From contig JAFYUZ010000038.1 of assembly GCA_017549365.1 (NCBI GenBank), positions 1-47,902 on the forward strand: DNA of 47,902 nucleotides. The letters run 5' to 3'. Both the position numbers and the translations under genes were made by a program. Positions 33,714-41,802 of the stretch are shown in pieces (position 1 is the stretch's first letter; every line of letters begins with the position of its first letter). Origin of the DNA: Clostridia bacterium (GTDB taxonomy: Bacteria > Bacillota > Clostridia > Oscillospirales > CAG-382). The notes under the pieces were generated by a model. It made no database searches and had not been told where the DNA came from. It worked only from the letters and a program-made list of their open reading frames with translations.

Positions 33714-34811
33714 ATGAAATTTTCAAGTTTTACAAAAAGAACCCTCTGCGCCCTTCTTTCGGCAGGAATGCTTTTTGCCGCATCCTGCACCGAAAAAACC
33801 GAAGACCACGCCCTTTGCGGATATGACACCGACGGAAAACACATGAAAGAGGCGTGCATGACCGAGGGAATGTACAGCTTTTTCCTTTCTCAGAAAAAGA
33901 GCGAATTTCTGCCCGTGCTCGTACTTAATTACAAGGATTTTTCGGGCGAATACGACGAGCTTTGGGGACTTACCGCTCCCGACGGCAAAACCTACGAGGA
34001 GCATTTTTCTCAGCTTGCCCTTGAAGATGCAAAAAAGATCGTGGCGGCAAATATGGTGCTTTACGAAAATTTTGTGCCCCAGCAGGCATATATCGATCTC
34101 ATAGGCTCCACCGTCGAAAATCACGCCATTGAAAAATACGGCTCGGTCATGAGCTTTGAGCAATATCTCGAAACCTTTGGCACAACCTACGAAGATTACG
34201 AAAAGCTCTATCTTCTTACCTGGAACAAAGAAACTCTCAAAGAATCTCTCTTTGGCGACGAGGTTGGCGTTATGCAGATTCCCGACGCCTCTATAAAGAA
34301 GTATTATGCCGACAATTATTACACAGTTGAGCATATTTTCATCACCACGGCATACCAGGAAAAGATCGACGGCACCCGCGCACCCATAAGCGAAGCCGAA
34401 AGCGCACGCAGAAAAGCCACCGCCACAGAAATATTCGAGCTTGTAAAAAGCGGCGCATCCCTTTCGGAAGTTGCCGAGCGCTACCCCAACGATTACGTTG
34501 TGGTATACCCCAATTCTTCCGCAATGGATTCAACCGGCGAAACCACCAACGCTCCCGAGCTTGGCGAAGCTTTAAAGCAAATGCAGATCGGCGACGTGCG
34601 CTCGGTGGAATCCGCCTTTGGCGTGCATATTCTTAAAAGAATCGAAACCAACCCCGAAAATTACAACAAGAGTGCAAACGTGGTGGAAACTATCCGCACA
34701 AAGCTTGAAGAAGAAAGCTTTGAAGAAATACTTGCCACCTATTCGCAAAAAGTGACGGTGGATGACGATATGGTTTCGCTCCACACCCTTGCCGCTTCTC
34801 CCATGCCGTAA
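33714..34811 (+). CDS. Parvulin-type peptidyl-prolyl isomerase lipoprotein (PrsA-like)
   Basis: The 365-residue exported protein has an N-terminal lipoprotein signal (basic start, LCALLSAGMLFAASC, with Cys25 as the likely lipid-modified residue). Middle helices (50-190) look like the SurA/PrsA chaperone arm. About 200-310 is a PpiC-like domain: YYTVEHIFITTAYQ, SGASLSEVAERYPND, then ALKQMQIGDVRSVESAFGVHILKRIE, the usual end of a parvulin fold. PrsA proteins fold secreted proteins on the outer face of the membrane. It has its own strong promoter and GAAAGG before ATG 33714. Confidence 0.87.
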   Translation: MKFSSFTKRTLCALLSAGMLFAASCTEKTEDHALCGYDTDGKHMKEACMTEGMYSFFLSQKKSEFLPVLVLNYKDFSGEYDELWGLTAPDGKTYEEHFSQLALEDAKKIVAANMVLYENFVPQQAYIDLIGSTVENHAIEKYGSVMSFEQYLETFGTTYEDYEKLYLLTWNKETLKESLFGDEVGVMQIPDASIKKYYADNYYTVEHIFITTAYQEKIDGTRAPISEAESARRKATATEIFELVKSGASLSEVAERYPNDYVVVYPNSSAMDSTGETTNAPELGEALKQMQIGDVRSVESAFGVHILKRIETNPENYNKSANVVETIRTKLEEESFEEILATYSQKVTVDDDMVSLHTLAASPMP

Positions 34812-34838
34812 AAATAACAAAAGATCAGGTGAAAAAGA

Positions 34839-35390
34839 TTGATTAAATTTTTGAAAAACAAAAAAACCGATATATTCTTTATCCTGTTTTTTATCGTCGC
34901 TTTCATCCTTGCCACAAAGCTTGCTCCGCGCATTGCCGTCAGATTTTCTGCGGCCGCAGGGCTTACCGTCAAGGCGGATTTTCTGCTCGGCTCGGTCATT
35001 TCGATCGGTCTTCTCGGCGGAAGAAAAAAAGCGGCGTATTTCGGGTTGATCTCAGGCTTTGTTTTTGATGTTTTCGTCGGAAACCCCTATGCCTTTTCGC
35101 CCATCGTTTTTCTCATTTGCGCATATCACGCAGGTCCTTTCTGCAAGCCTTTTTCGCACAGAACGCCCCTTTCGGCTCTGCTTGTGGCGGCGATGCTCGT
35201 GTGGATAAAATCGCTTTTCTCGTTCTTCTATCTGATTGCGGTGACAAAGGACGTGCCGCTTTTCAATCTTTTGGCGCTGGGTGTTTTGCCCGAGTATGTT
35301 GCAAACGTTCTCTTTTCCGCGCTGATCTTTTCGATAATGCGCATACTCATGGCGCTTTTCCGCATCCCCACGGTTGAGGCAGGCAGATGA
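34839..35390 (+). CDS. MreD-like integral membrane protein
   Basis: The 183-residue protein has five or six predicted helices. The central segment ADFLLGSVISIGLLGGRKKAAYFGLISGFVFDVFVGNPYAFSPIVFL follows the MreD pattern (short loops with G...GF..D before a G-rich turn). MreD belongs to the rod-shape elongation complex with MreB and MreC; an mreB gene lies 2.5 kb downstream but no mreC is seen. Start is TTG 34839 after AGGTG, with no in-frame ATG nearby upstream. Its TGA overlaps the next ATG (ATGA). Confidence 0.68.
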   Translation: MIKFLKNKKTDIFFILFFIVAFILATKLAPRIAVRFSAAAGLTVKADFLLGSVISIGLLGGRKKAAYFGLISGFVFDVFVGNPYAFSPIVFLICAYHAGPFCKPFSHRTPLSALLVAAMLVWIKSLFSFFYLIAVTKDVPLFNLLALGVLPEYVANVLFSALIFSIMRILMALFRIPTVEAGR

Positions 35391-36283
35391 CAGACGAAAA
35401 ATGTCGCCTCTGCCCGCGAAACTGCGGAGCAGACAGACAAAAAAGCAACGGCTTTTGCAAAAGCGGAAAGCTTTCCTCTGTTGCAAGAGCCGATCTTCAT
35501 ATGTGGGAAGAGCCCTGCATCTCGGGAAGCCGCGGCTCGGGCGCGGTGTTTTTTTCGGGTTGCTCCTTGCGTTGCGTTTTTTGCCAAAACCACGAAATAT
35601 CTCACACCCCCTACGGACAGGTGCTGTCTGACGATGCGCTTGCCCGTGTGTTTTTGCACCTGCGCGACAAGGGGGCGCACAACATAAACCTCGTAAACCC
35701 CACTCATTTTGCAAAAAATATCATAAATGCCCTGGGCATGGTAAAAAAAGAGCTTGGCATCCCCGTGGTCTGGAATAGCGGCGGATACGAAAAGAGCGAA
35801 ACCATCGCTTCTCTTCACGGACTTGTTGATATTTTTCTGCCCGATCTAAAATACGTTTCTCCCGCTCTTTCGGGCAAATATTCGTCGGCACCCGACTATT
35901 TTGATTATGCAAAATCTGCCCTTGACGAAATGTTTCGTCTTGTCGGCTATCCCGAATTTGACGGCGACGGCATGATGAAAAAGGGTGTTCTCGTGCGGCA
36001 TCTTGTTTTGCCGTCAAACGTAGAGGAAAGCAAAAAGGTCATCGACCACCTCGCACAGAATTATGACACAAATAAGCTTTACGTCAGCCTCATGTGCCAG
36101 TATTTTCCCACCCACAAAGCTTTTGATTTTCCCGAGATATCCCGCAGGCTCACAACACTTGAGTACCAAAAAGTACTGAAATATGCCCGAGAAAAGGGAA
36201 TTATCAACGGTTTTTGCCAGGAAAAAAGCTCTGCAAAAGAAGAATATGTGCCACAGTTTTTCGGCAAGCTCGATTTTTCGTAA
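35387..36283 (+). CDS. PflX-like radical SAM protein
   Basis: The 298-residue protein has the 4Fe-4S radical SAM motif CSLRCVFC (Cys59, Cys63, Cys66) after GAVFFSGC. A second N-terminal cysteine set, CRLCPRNC with GFC (Cys6, 9, 13, 24), is characteristic of PflX-type relatives of pyruvate formate-lyase activase. GIPVVWNSGGYE and DIFLPDLKYVSPALSGKYSSAPDY are also typical. The true substrate of this group is unknown. It overlaps the upstream membrane gene by four bases, so is translationally coupled. Confidence 0.9.
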   Translation: MTDEKCRLCPRNCGADRQKSNGFCKSGKLSSVARADLHMWEEPCISGSRGSGAVFFSGCSLRCVFCQNHEISHTPYGQVLSDDALARVFLHLRDKGAHNINLVNPTHFAKNIINALGMVKKELGIPVVWNSGGYEKSETIASLHGLVDIFLPDLKYVSPALSGKYSSAPDYFDYAKSALDEMFRLVGYPEFDGDGMMKKGVLVRHLVLPSNVEESKKVIDHLAQNYDTNKLYVSLMCQYFPTHKAFDFPEISRRLTTLEYQKVLKYAREKGIINGFCQEKSSAKEEYVPQFFGKLDFS

Positions 36284-36296
36284 AATTGTTAAAAAC

Positions 36297-36330
36297 ATTA
36301 AATACCGATTGCAATTTTTGGGTATTTAAT
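36297..36330 (+). promoter_or_regulatory. Perfect 10-bp inverted repeat embracing the histidine kinase -35 box
   Basis: ATTAAATACC (36297-36306) and GGTATTTAAT (36321-36330) are perfect complements 14 bases apart. The -35 box lies between the arms and the right arm fills the spacer up to the -10. This is a strong operator candidate. Confidence 0.6.
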
Positions 36331-36337
36331 ATATAAT
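36309..36337 (+). promoter_or_regulatory. Promoter of the histidine kinase-comF-mreB operon
   Basis: TTGCAA (36309-36314) and TATAAT (36332-36337) are separated by 17 bases. Confidence 0.8.
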
Positions 36338-36378
36338 ATATCATGTAGATTTGTTTTTTCCGAAAGGATGTGGCAGGA

Positions 36379-37164
36379 ATGACTATCACCGATATTTGTC
36401 TTATCGCAGTTGCGGCAGTGTCGGTTTTTTTGCTGTGCGGCAATGTTTTTCTTATCCTGCGCCATCTTTCTCAAAAAAAGAAGCTTGACAAGCTGCAAAA
36501 AAGCACATCCTTGCTGCTTTCAACCGTTGCCCACGATCTCAGATCGCCTCTGACATCGATAAAAGGCTTTGCCGATGCCATGCTCGACGGAGCAATTGAC
36601 AACGAAAAAAAAGAGCAGTATCTGGCCATCATATCTTCCGAAAGCGACCGACTTTCGCGCATTGCATCCCGTCTGTGCGAACAAGACGGATCTGCGCTTT
36701 CAGGCGAAGTTTTCGGCATCTGCGAACAGATCAGGCGCGCCTATCTTCTTGTTGAAAAGAAAATATCCGACCGCGGTCTTTCGGTGGATCTTTTGTTTGG
36801 CGACGATGAGACCTACGTTTTTGCAAACGCCGACGCCTGCTTTGAGATAATTCTCAATCTTTTTGAAAACGCCGCAAAATATTGCGCCGACGCAGGCAAG
36901 ATCGTGTGGAAAGCGGAAGAAAAAGACAACAAGGTATATGTTTCGGTGAAAAACAGTGCCATTGTTATGCCCGAAAATTTCGACGTTTTTGCCCCCCACG
37001 AAAGAGGCAGAGGAGCGACGGGCGCAGGTTTTGGACTTGGGCTTTATATTTCAAAAAAGCTTGCCCTGCGAATGGGCACAGACCTTGATTTTTGTGCATA
37101 CACCGAAGATGGCAAATCTTTTTGCGAATTTTCCCTTTGTCTTACTGCGGCTGAGGAAATATGA
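36379..37164 (+). CDS. Orphan sensor histidine kinase
   Basis: From ATG 36379 (AAAGGA at 36363-36368) the protein is 261 residues: one N-terminal membrane helix (about 5-28), a short linker, the phosphoacceptor segment STVAHDLRSPLTSIKGFAD (His52), and a HATPase domain with N-box LNLFENAAKYC and G2-box GAGFGLGLYISKK. The G1 box (usually D-x-G-x-G) is weak; at its place is VKNSAIVMPENFDVFAPHERG. There is no extracellular sensor domain and no response regulator gene beside it. It overlaps comF by four bases (ATGA). An earlier GTG at 36370 lies too near the ribosome site. Confidence 0.88.
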   Translation: MTITDICLIAVAAVSVFLLCGNVFLILRHLSQKKKLDKLQKSTSLLLSTVAHDLRSPLTSIKGFADAMLDGAIDNEKKEQYLAIISSESDRLSRIASRLCEQDGSALSGEVFGICEQIRRAYLLVEKKISDRGLSVDLLFGDDETYVFANADACFEIILNLFENAAKYCADAGKIVWKAEEKDNKVYVSVKNSAIVMPENFDVFAPHERGRGATGAGFGLGLYISKKLALRMGTDLDFCAYTEDGKSFCEFSLCLTAAEEI

Positions 37165-37898
37165 ATATAATTCGCTTTTTCGGGAAGTTGTTTTTCCCCG
37201 AGATCTGCTGTGTTTGCGGCGAAATCAAGGGATCGGCTCTTAAAGACCGAAAAACCTGTTTTAACAGCGGAAAAAACATGATCGAAAGCCCTTTCTGCGA
37301 GGATTGTACCCGACGCATGGAAGAAAGCTTTTATAAAGCGCGGCCGGATCTTCGCAAAACGCAAAGCCCGTCTGTCTATCTTTTCGGCTTTTCGAGCGAA
37401 ACTGTGTCCCGCGCCATCTATCACCTCAAAACTCACAACTGCGCCGCCTGCCGCAGATTTTTTGCAAGGCTGTCCGGCGAAGTTATGAAAGATATGCTTT
37501 CGGGAATTGAAGGAGAGTTTTTTCTCACTAATATTCCGAGAAGCGTTTCTCTTTTGGACAAATACGGCTTTGACCAATCGGAAGAAGTACTTCGAACCTT
37601 TGTTCGTTTTAACGATTCCTTTTCCTATCAAAAGCTACTTGAGCGCGACAAAAGATATAAAGCGCCGCAAAGATTGCTGAATGCACAGGAAAGACTGATC
37701 AATGCACGCAGAAGTCTGAAGCTTGTTGACAACGCAGAAGTTCCGAAAAAAGTCATTGTCCTTGACGATATGATAACAACGGGTGCCACAGCGATCACGG
37801 CACGCAACCTGTTGATAAGCGGCGGAGCATCTGACGTCAGATTCCTGTTTTTGGCAGGAGCAGAAAATTTTAAAGAAAGGAGAACCAAAAATGAATGA
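37161..37898 (+). CDS. comF: ComF family phosphoribosyltransferase-like protein
   Basis: The 245-residue protein has an N-terminal Cys cluster (CCVCGEI, then CEDC, a zinc-finger-like pair) and a type I PRTase domain ending with the PRPP loop VIVLDDMITTGAT near 207-219. DKYGFDQSEEVLRTF and RLINARRSLKL are typical ComF elements. ComF assists uptake of single-stranded DNA during transformation. With the comM-type gene in the same window, a competence capacity is possible. Both ends overlap neighbours: 4 bases with the kinase and 8 with mreB. Confidence 0.9.
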   Translation: MNIIRFFGKLFFPEICCVCGEIKGSALKDRKTCFNSGKNMIESPFCEDCTRRMEESFYKARPDLRKTQSPSVYLFGFSSETVSRAIYHLKTHNCAACRRFFARLSGEVMKDMLSGIEGEFFLTNIPRSVSLLDKYGFDQSEEVLRTFVRFNDSFSYQKLLERDKRYKAPQRLLNAQERLINARRSLKLVDNAEVPKKVIVLDDMITTGATAITARNLLISGGASDVRFLFLAGAENFKERRTKNE

Positions 37899-38910
37899 TA
37901 TAGCCATCGACCTCGGTACGTCAACCGTCCAGGTCTACGTTAAAGGAAAAGGCGTTATAATCGAAGAGCCCTCGGTCGTTGCAGTCGACCGTGTAAGCGG
38001 AAAGGTACTTAAAGTCGGAAAAGAAGCCGAGCAAATGCTTGGCAGAACGCCCGGCAACATTCTTGCCGTCCGTCCTCTTTCGGGCGGAGTTATATCCGAC
38101 TACGGCGCAACCCTTACCATGCTCAAATCTCTTATAAAAAGAGCCACCGGCACGGCGTTTTTCAAGCCGCGCGTTATCATCAGCGTTCCCTCCAGCATCA
38201 CCGAGGTAGAAGAACGCGCCCTCTGCGATGCCGCCATTTCGGCAGGTGCAAAAAAGACCTATCTTATCGAAGGTCCCGTTGCCGCAGCCATCGGTGCAGG
38301 CGTTGATATTTCAAAGCCCGTCGGAAACCTTGTTGTTGATATCGGCGGAGGAACGACCGACGTTGCAGTTATTTCCATGCACAACGTTGTTACCTGCGAA
38401 TCTATCAAGTTTGCAGGGGATGCCGTAAACGAAGCGATCATAAAGTACATACGCAGAAAGTACAACATTCTCATCGGCGAGCGTACCGCAGAAGAAGTTA
38501 AGATAAACATCGGATGCGCATGGCCCTGCGAAAAGATAACCAAGATGGAAATAAAGGGCAGATGCCTTATCGAAGGTCTTCCCAAGATGATCGAGATTTC
38601 CTCGCAGGAGCTTCTCGAAGCCATTGAAGAACCCGTAACCTCCATTGTCAACGCCGTCTGCGCTGTTATCGAGCGCACACCCCCCGAGCTTGTGGGCGAC
38701 ATTTCAGCATCGGGCATCGTTATGACAGGCGGTACGTCGCGTCTTTTCGGACTTGATAAGCTTGTCGAGCACGTCACGGGCATTCGTACCTTTATTGCCG
38801 AAAACCCCGAAAAGTGCGTCTGTATCGGATCGGGCAGATCGCTCGACAGTCTTTCACAGAAAGAGCCCGGCACCATCAACCTTGCGCGCCAGCTCCACGA
38901 AAGACTCTGA
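37891..38910 (+). CDS. mreB: MreB/Mbl actin-like rod-shape protein
   Basis: The 339-residue protein has the actin-fold ATP motifs: DIAIDLGTSTVQVYVKGKG at the start, VIISVPSSITEVEERA, PVAAAIGAGVDI, VVDIGGGTTDVAVIS and SGIVMTGGTSRLFGLD. MreB filaments position wall synthesis. The first loop is usually GTANTL; GTSTVQ resembles Mbl/MreBH-type paralogues, and no mreC or mreD follows, so this may be a secondary paralogue. GAAAGGAG precedes ATG 37891 and lies inside comF. Confidence 0.95.
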   Translation: MNDIAIDLGTSTVQVYVKGKGVIIEEPSVVAVDRVSGKVLKVGKEAEQMLGRTPGNILAVRPLSGGVISDYGATLTMLKSLIKRATGTAFFKPRVIISVPSSITEVEERALCDAAISAGAKKTYLIEGPVAAAIGAGVDISKPVGNLVVDIGGGTTDVAVISMHNVVTCESIKFAGDAVNEAIIKYIRRKYNILIGERTAEEVKINIGCAWPCEKITKMEIKGRCLIEGLPKMIEISSQELLEAIEEPVTSIVNAVCAVIERTPPELVGDISASGIVMTGGTSRLFGLDKLVEHVTGIRTFIAENPEKCVCIGSGRSLDSLSQKEPGTINLARQLHERL

Positions 38911-38939
38911 TTTCAGAGATTGTTCACAACATTTGCCTT

Positions 38940-38955
38940 TGTTTCACGTGAAACA
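38940..38955. promoter_or_regulatory. parS site (ParB/Spo0J binding)
   Basis: TGTTTCACGTGAAACA is a perfect 16-bp palindrome matching the conserved bacterial parS consensus TGTTnCACGTGAAACA. parS sites load ParB near the origin for chromosome segregation. It is in the gap after mreB. Confidence 0.92.
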
Positions 38956-38960
38956 CAGAC

Positions 38961-38987
38961 AAAAATGTTTCATGTGAAACATTTTTT
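38961..38987 (+). terminator. Hairpin with T-run containing a second, one-base-variant parS
   Basis: AAAAATGTTTCA (38961-38972) and TGAAACATTTTT (38975-38986) are perfect complements, followed by a further T: a terminator for the mreB operon. Its centre, TGTTTCATGTGAAACA (38966-38981), differs from parS at one base (CG to TG at the centre). Whether ParB binds it is uncertain. Confidence 0.7.
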
Positions 38988-39027
38988 GCAGAATATACAC
39001 ACAATATACAAAACTATGGAGAGATAA

Positions 39028-40038
39028 ATGCAGGGCGGAAAAAACACACCCGACATATCTGCACTTACTGCAGGCGAAAAAAGAGTTCTGACCAACGTTT
39101 TGTCAGCCTTTTCAAACGGCAACTTTGCCCATTCATACGTGCTCGAAGGCGGAAGCGGAGCTTCGCGCCTACGTTGCGCCGAAATAATAGCCTGCGCCGC
39201 AGTCTGCACAGAAATGCAGGAAACACACGGGGCATATCCGTGCTTTTCATGCGACCAATGCAGAAAAATACTCGATCGGGAACACACAGATATAAAAATT
39301 ATCTCGCCCGAAAAAGAGGCGGGAAAAAGCAAAATAGAGATCCGCGTTGATACCATTCGTAACGTCAGAAAAGAGGCGTACGTCCTTCCGACAGACTGCG
39401 AATATCACATATATATCATCAACGAGAGCGAAAAAATGAACGTCAACGCCCAAAATGCTCTTCTGAAAATACTTGAAGAACCCCCGCAAAACACTATTTT
39501 CATCCTGCTTGCGCCTTCAAAAGAGCTTCTTTTGCCAACGGTTGTGTCGAGAGTACAGTCACACACTCTTGGAAAAAGCAGTGTGGAGGAAACAGGGGAG
39601 GTTTTTGCGGCAAAATTTCCGTCTCTCCCAAAAGAATCGGTCAAAAGAGCAGCACGACTGCAATGCGCTCTTGACAAAATAGAACTTGATGCCGCAAATA
39701 TAAAAACGATAGATGCGGCGTATGGTCTTGTCAGACAATATTTTCTTGAAAAAAACCATCGTCTCACCGAAAGTCTCCCGACAAGCAAAGACGAATTGTT
39801 TCTTTCTCTCTGCGTTCTTGCAATGGCAAGCCGTGATATTGCCGTTTCAAAGAAAAACGAAAACCAAATACTCTTTGTATTTGAAAAAGGTCCGGAATTT
39901 GACAGTGCCAAAAGCTCGGTTTCAATGCGCAGAGCCATGGAGCTCTACGAAGCTTTTTCGCGAGCCGCCGAAAGAGTACAGGCGGCAGGCAACGTCGGAT
40001 CGGTTCTGGCAGAACTGTTTTCTGCCGTCAGAAAATGA
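39028..40038 (+). CDS. holB: DNA polymerase III delta-prime subunit-like
   Basis: The 336-residue clamp-loader protein has a zinc module (CTEMQ...CFSCDQC, about residues 61-77), the Walker-B-like position INESEKMNVNAQNALLKILEEPP and the sensor-like LLPTVVSRVQSHTL. The P-loop region reads LEGGSGASRLRCAE and lacks the GK(S/T) core, as in delta-prime proteins that do not hydrolyse ATP. holB followed by the PSP1-family gene is the standard Bacillota order near the origin. ATG 39028 has GGAGAG upstream. Confidence 0.9.
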   Translation: MQGGKNTPDISALTAGEKRVLTNVLSAFSNGNFAHSYVLEGGSGASRLRCAEIIACAAVCTEMQETHGAYPCFSCDQCRKILDREHTDIKIISPEKEAGKSKIEIRVDTIRNVRKEAYVLPTDCEYHIYIINESEKMNVNAQNALLKILEEPPQNTIFILLAPSKELLLPTVVSRVQSHTLGKSSVEETGEVFAAKFPSLPKESVKRAARLQCALDKIELDAANIKTIDAAYGLVRQYFLEKNHRLTESLPTSKDELFLSLCVLAMASRDIAVSKKNENQILFVFEKGPEFDSAKSSVSMRRAMELYEAFSRAAERVQAAGNVGSVLAELFSAVRK

Positions 40039-40067
40039 TCGTACCAAGAAAGGTAAAGTAAACGTAA

Positions 40068-41660
40068 ATGGATAAAAAAGACAGAAACGCAAAGCCCGGT
40101 GACAGCGAGATTGTCACCAAAAAGGGCTTTTTGATAACACCGCCCAAGCGTCCCAAAGACAAAAAGCAGGCGCCAATCGAAAGCAATATAAAGCCTGCCG
40201 TCACAGTCAGCAAAAACGCTGAAGAAAAAAAGCAAGGCGGAAACCACGAACAGAAAAACAACGAAAAAAACAATAATCACAAGGATCGCAAAAAATTCGG
40301 GAAAAAGCCCCAACATTCATCGCATCCGCAGGAAGAACAGGCACAGCAACCAAAGGATAACGGACAGAAAAACCAAAACAACCAGCAGCCTCGCCACAAA
40401 CCTTCCAAAAACCGCAACGAAAAGCCAACCCACGATCAAAAACAGGAAAATCAGAACAAAAACAAAAACGATCGTCAGCAAAACCGCAAAGACCGCGACC
40501 GCACAGGCAAACAACCCCAGCAAAATCGCAACGACGGTCATGCACAAAATCAGCAAAACAGAGAAAAGGACAGAGAAAGAGACAAGAAAAACCGCGGCGC
40601 AGGAAAGATAGATCCTTCTATCCTCGGCGATCTTGGCTTTGTATCAAACAACTATACAAAAAATCGACCTGTTGAAGAAACGGCAGAAGCAGAAACGTCA
40701 CAACCCTTTGACTATTCCAACGCAATCCCGCTGAGAGATCAGATATATCCTCCCAAGAAAGAAAAGAAGGCTCTGACCGAAGAGGAAAAGCAGGGTAAAA
40801 CCGAAATAATCGGTATTCGTTTTAAAGAAGCGGGAAAAATATATTATTTTGACCCCAACGGCGAACAGGTATCCTTTGGCACACCTGTTATTGTCGAGAC
40901 CGCCCGCGGTCTGGAATACGGATATACCGCCATCGGAAATCGTTATATTCCCACAGATACCATCGTTTCACCTCTTAAAAAGATCATTCGTATTGCAAAA
41001 CGCGAAGATACAGAACGCCTTGAAGCAAACAAGCGCCTGGAAAAACAGGCAGAGAGCGTTTTCATTGAAAAGGTTGCAAAGCTTGGTCTTGAAATGTCTC
41101 TTGTTGGGGTAGAATACACCTTTGACAACACCAAGATCCTTTTCTATTTTGCGGCAGAAAACCGCATAGACTTCCGCGAACTCGTGAAAGAGCTTGCTTC
41201 TGTCTTCCGCACAAGAATAGAACTGCGCCAAGTGGGCGTACGTGACGAAGCAAAGATGCTGGGCGGTCTTGGCGTATGCGGCAGACCTTTGTGTTGCAGC
41301 ACCTTCCTCGGCGAATTTGCTCAGGTTTCTATAAAAATGGCAAAGGATCAAAGCCTTTCGCTCAATTCTTCAAAAATATCCGGTACCTGCGGCAGACTTC
41401 TCTGTTGTCTGCGTTATGAGGACGAGGTATATCAGCAGGAATTTGAGCGCACCCCCAAGGTTGATGCCATCGTCGAAACAGAAGAAGGCCGCGGAGTCGT
41501 TGTAGAAACCAATCCCTTAAAGGGCATTGTCCGCGTAAGGCTCGATTCCAACAAGGATGCTCCGCCCCACGCTTTCCACCGCGACAAAGTTAAGATCCTC
41601 GGCTATATCAAAAAGAACGAAGCGGTTGATGCCGAGCTGAAAGCGCTTGAAAAGGAATAA
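40068..41660 (+). CDS. ricT: RicT/YaaT (PSP1 domain) protein with long disordered N-terminus
   Basis: The C-terminal half (about 240-520) is the PSP1 domain of RicT: KTEIIGIRFKEAGKIYYFDP, DFRELVKELASVFRTRIELRQVG, and the cysteine segments GVCGRPLCC near 401 and GTCGRLLCCLRYE near 440. B. subtilis RicT, about 275 residues, forms the Y-complex (RicA-RicF-RicT), which binds Fe-S clusters and aids RNase Y maturation of mRNAs. Here the protein has 530 residues; residues 35-185 are almost entirely Lys, Asn, Gln, Arg, Asp and His (NNEKNNNHKDRKK and similar), a basic disordered extension. It follows holB by 29 bases. Confidence 0.92.
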   Translation: MDKKDRNAKPGDSEIVTKKGFLITPPKRPKDKKQAPIESNIKPAVTVSKNAEEKKQGGNHEQKNNEKNNNHKDRKKFGKKPQHSSHPQEEQAQQPKDNGQKNQNNQQPRHKPSKNRNEKPTHDQKQENQNKNKNDRQQNRKDRDRTGKQPQQNRNDGHAQNQQNREKDRERDKKNRGAGKIDPSILGDLGFVSNNYTKNRPVEETAEAETSQPFDYSNAIPLRDQIYPPKKEKKALTEEEKQGKTEIIGIRFKEAGKIYYFDPNGEQVSFGTPVIVETARGLEYGYTAIGNRYIPTDTIVSPLKKIIRIAKREDTERLEANKRLEKQAESVFIEKVAKLGLEMSLVGVEYTFDNTKILFYFAAENRIDFRELVKELASVFRTRIELRQVGVRDEAKMLGGLGVCGRPLCCSTFLGEFAQVSIKMAKDQSLSLNSSKISGTCGRLLCCLRYEDEVYQQEFERTPKVDAIVETEEGRGVVVETNPLKGIVRVRLDSNKDAPPHAFHRDKVKILGYIKKNEAVDAELKALEKE

Positions 41661-41704
41661 TACGCCTTTTGTGCGAAAATTTGATGAAAAAAACATCATT
41701 TTTC

Positions 41705-41733
41705 TTGACAAATAAAGTTAAAGAGTATATAAT
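41705..41733 (+). promoter_or_regulatory. Promoter of the marR-ABC exporter operon
   Basis: TTGACA (41705-41710) and TATAAT (41728-41733) are exact consensus boxes with a 17-base spacer. Confidence 0.92.
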
Positions 41734-41764
41734 AATTAGCGTGCTAACTTTTAGCACGCTAATT
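41734..41764 (+). promoter_or_regulatory. Tandem MarR operator next to the -10 box
   Basis: AATTAGCGTGCTAA (41734-41747) and TTAGCACGCTAATT (41751-41764) form a perfect 14-bp inverted repeat around CTT. Each arm is itself a near-palindromic TTAGCnnGCTAA site of the MarR type. The pair covers the transcription start. In RNA it could form a hairpin followed by a short U run. Confidence 0.8.
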
Positions 41765-41802
41765 TTTGTCATTTTCAATTTTTTAGGAAAGGAGATCATA
41801 TA

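Noticed and set aside
35199..35207. TGTGGATAA, a perfect DnaA box on the minus strand (and others near 41858 and 42636)
   Set aside because: They are single boxes inside coding sequence, scattered kilobases apart, as expected by chance; no cluster is seen.
41734..41772. Terminator of ricT
   Set aside because: The stem could terminate transcription, but it lies after a consensus promoter and is made of two MarR-type boxes, so an operator is the better explanation; a double role was kept as a finding.
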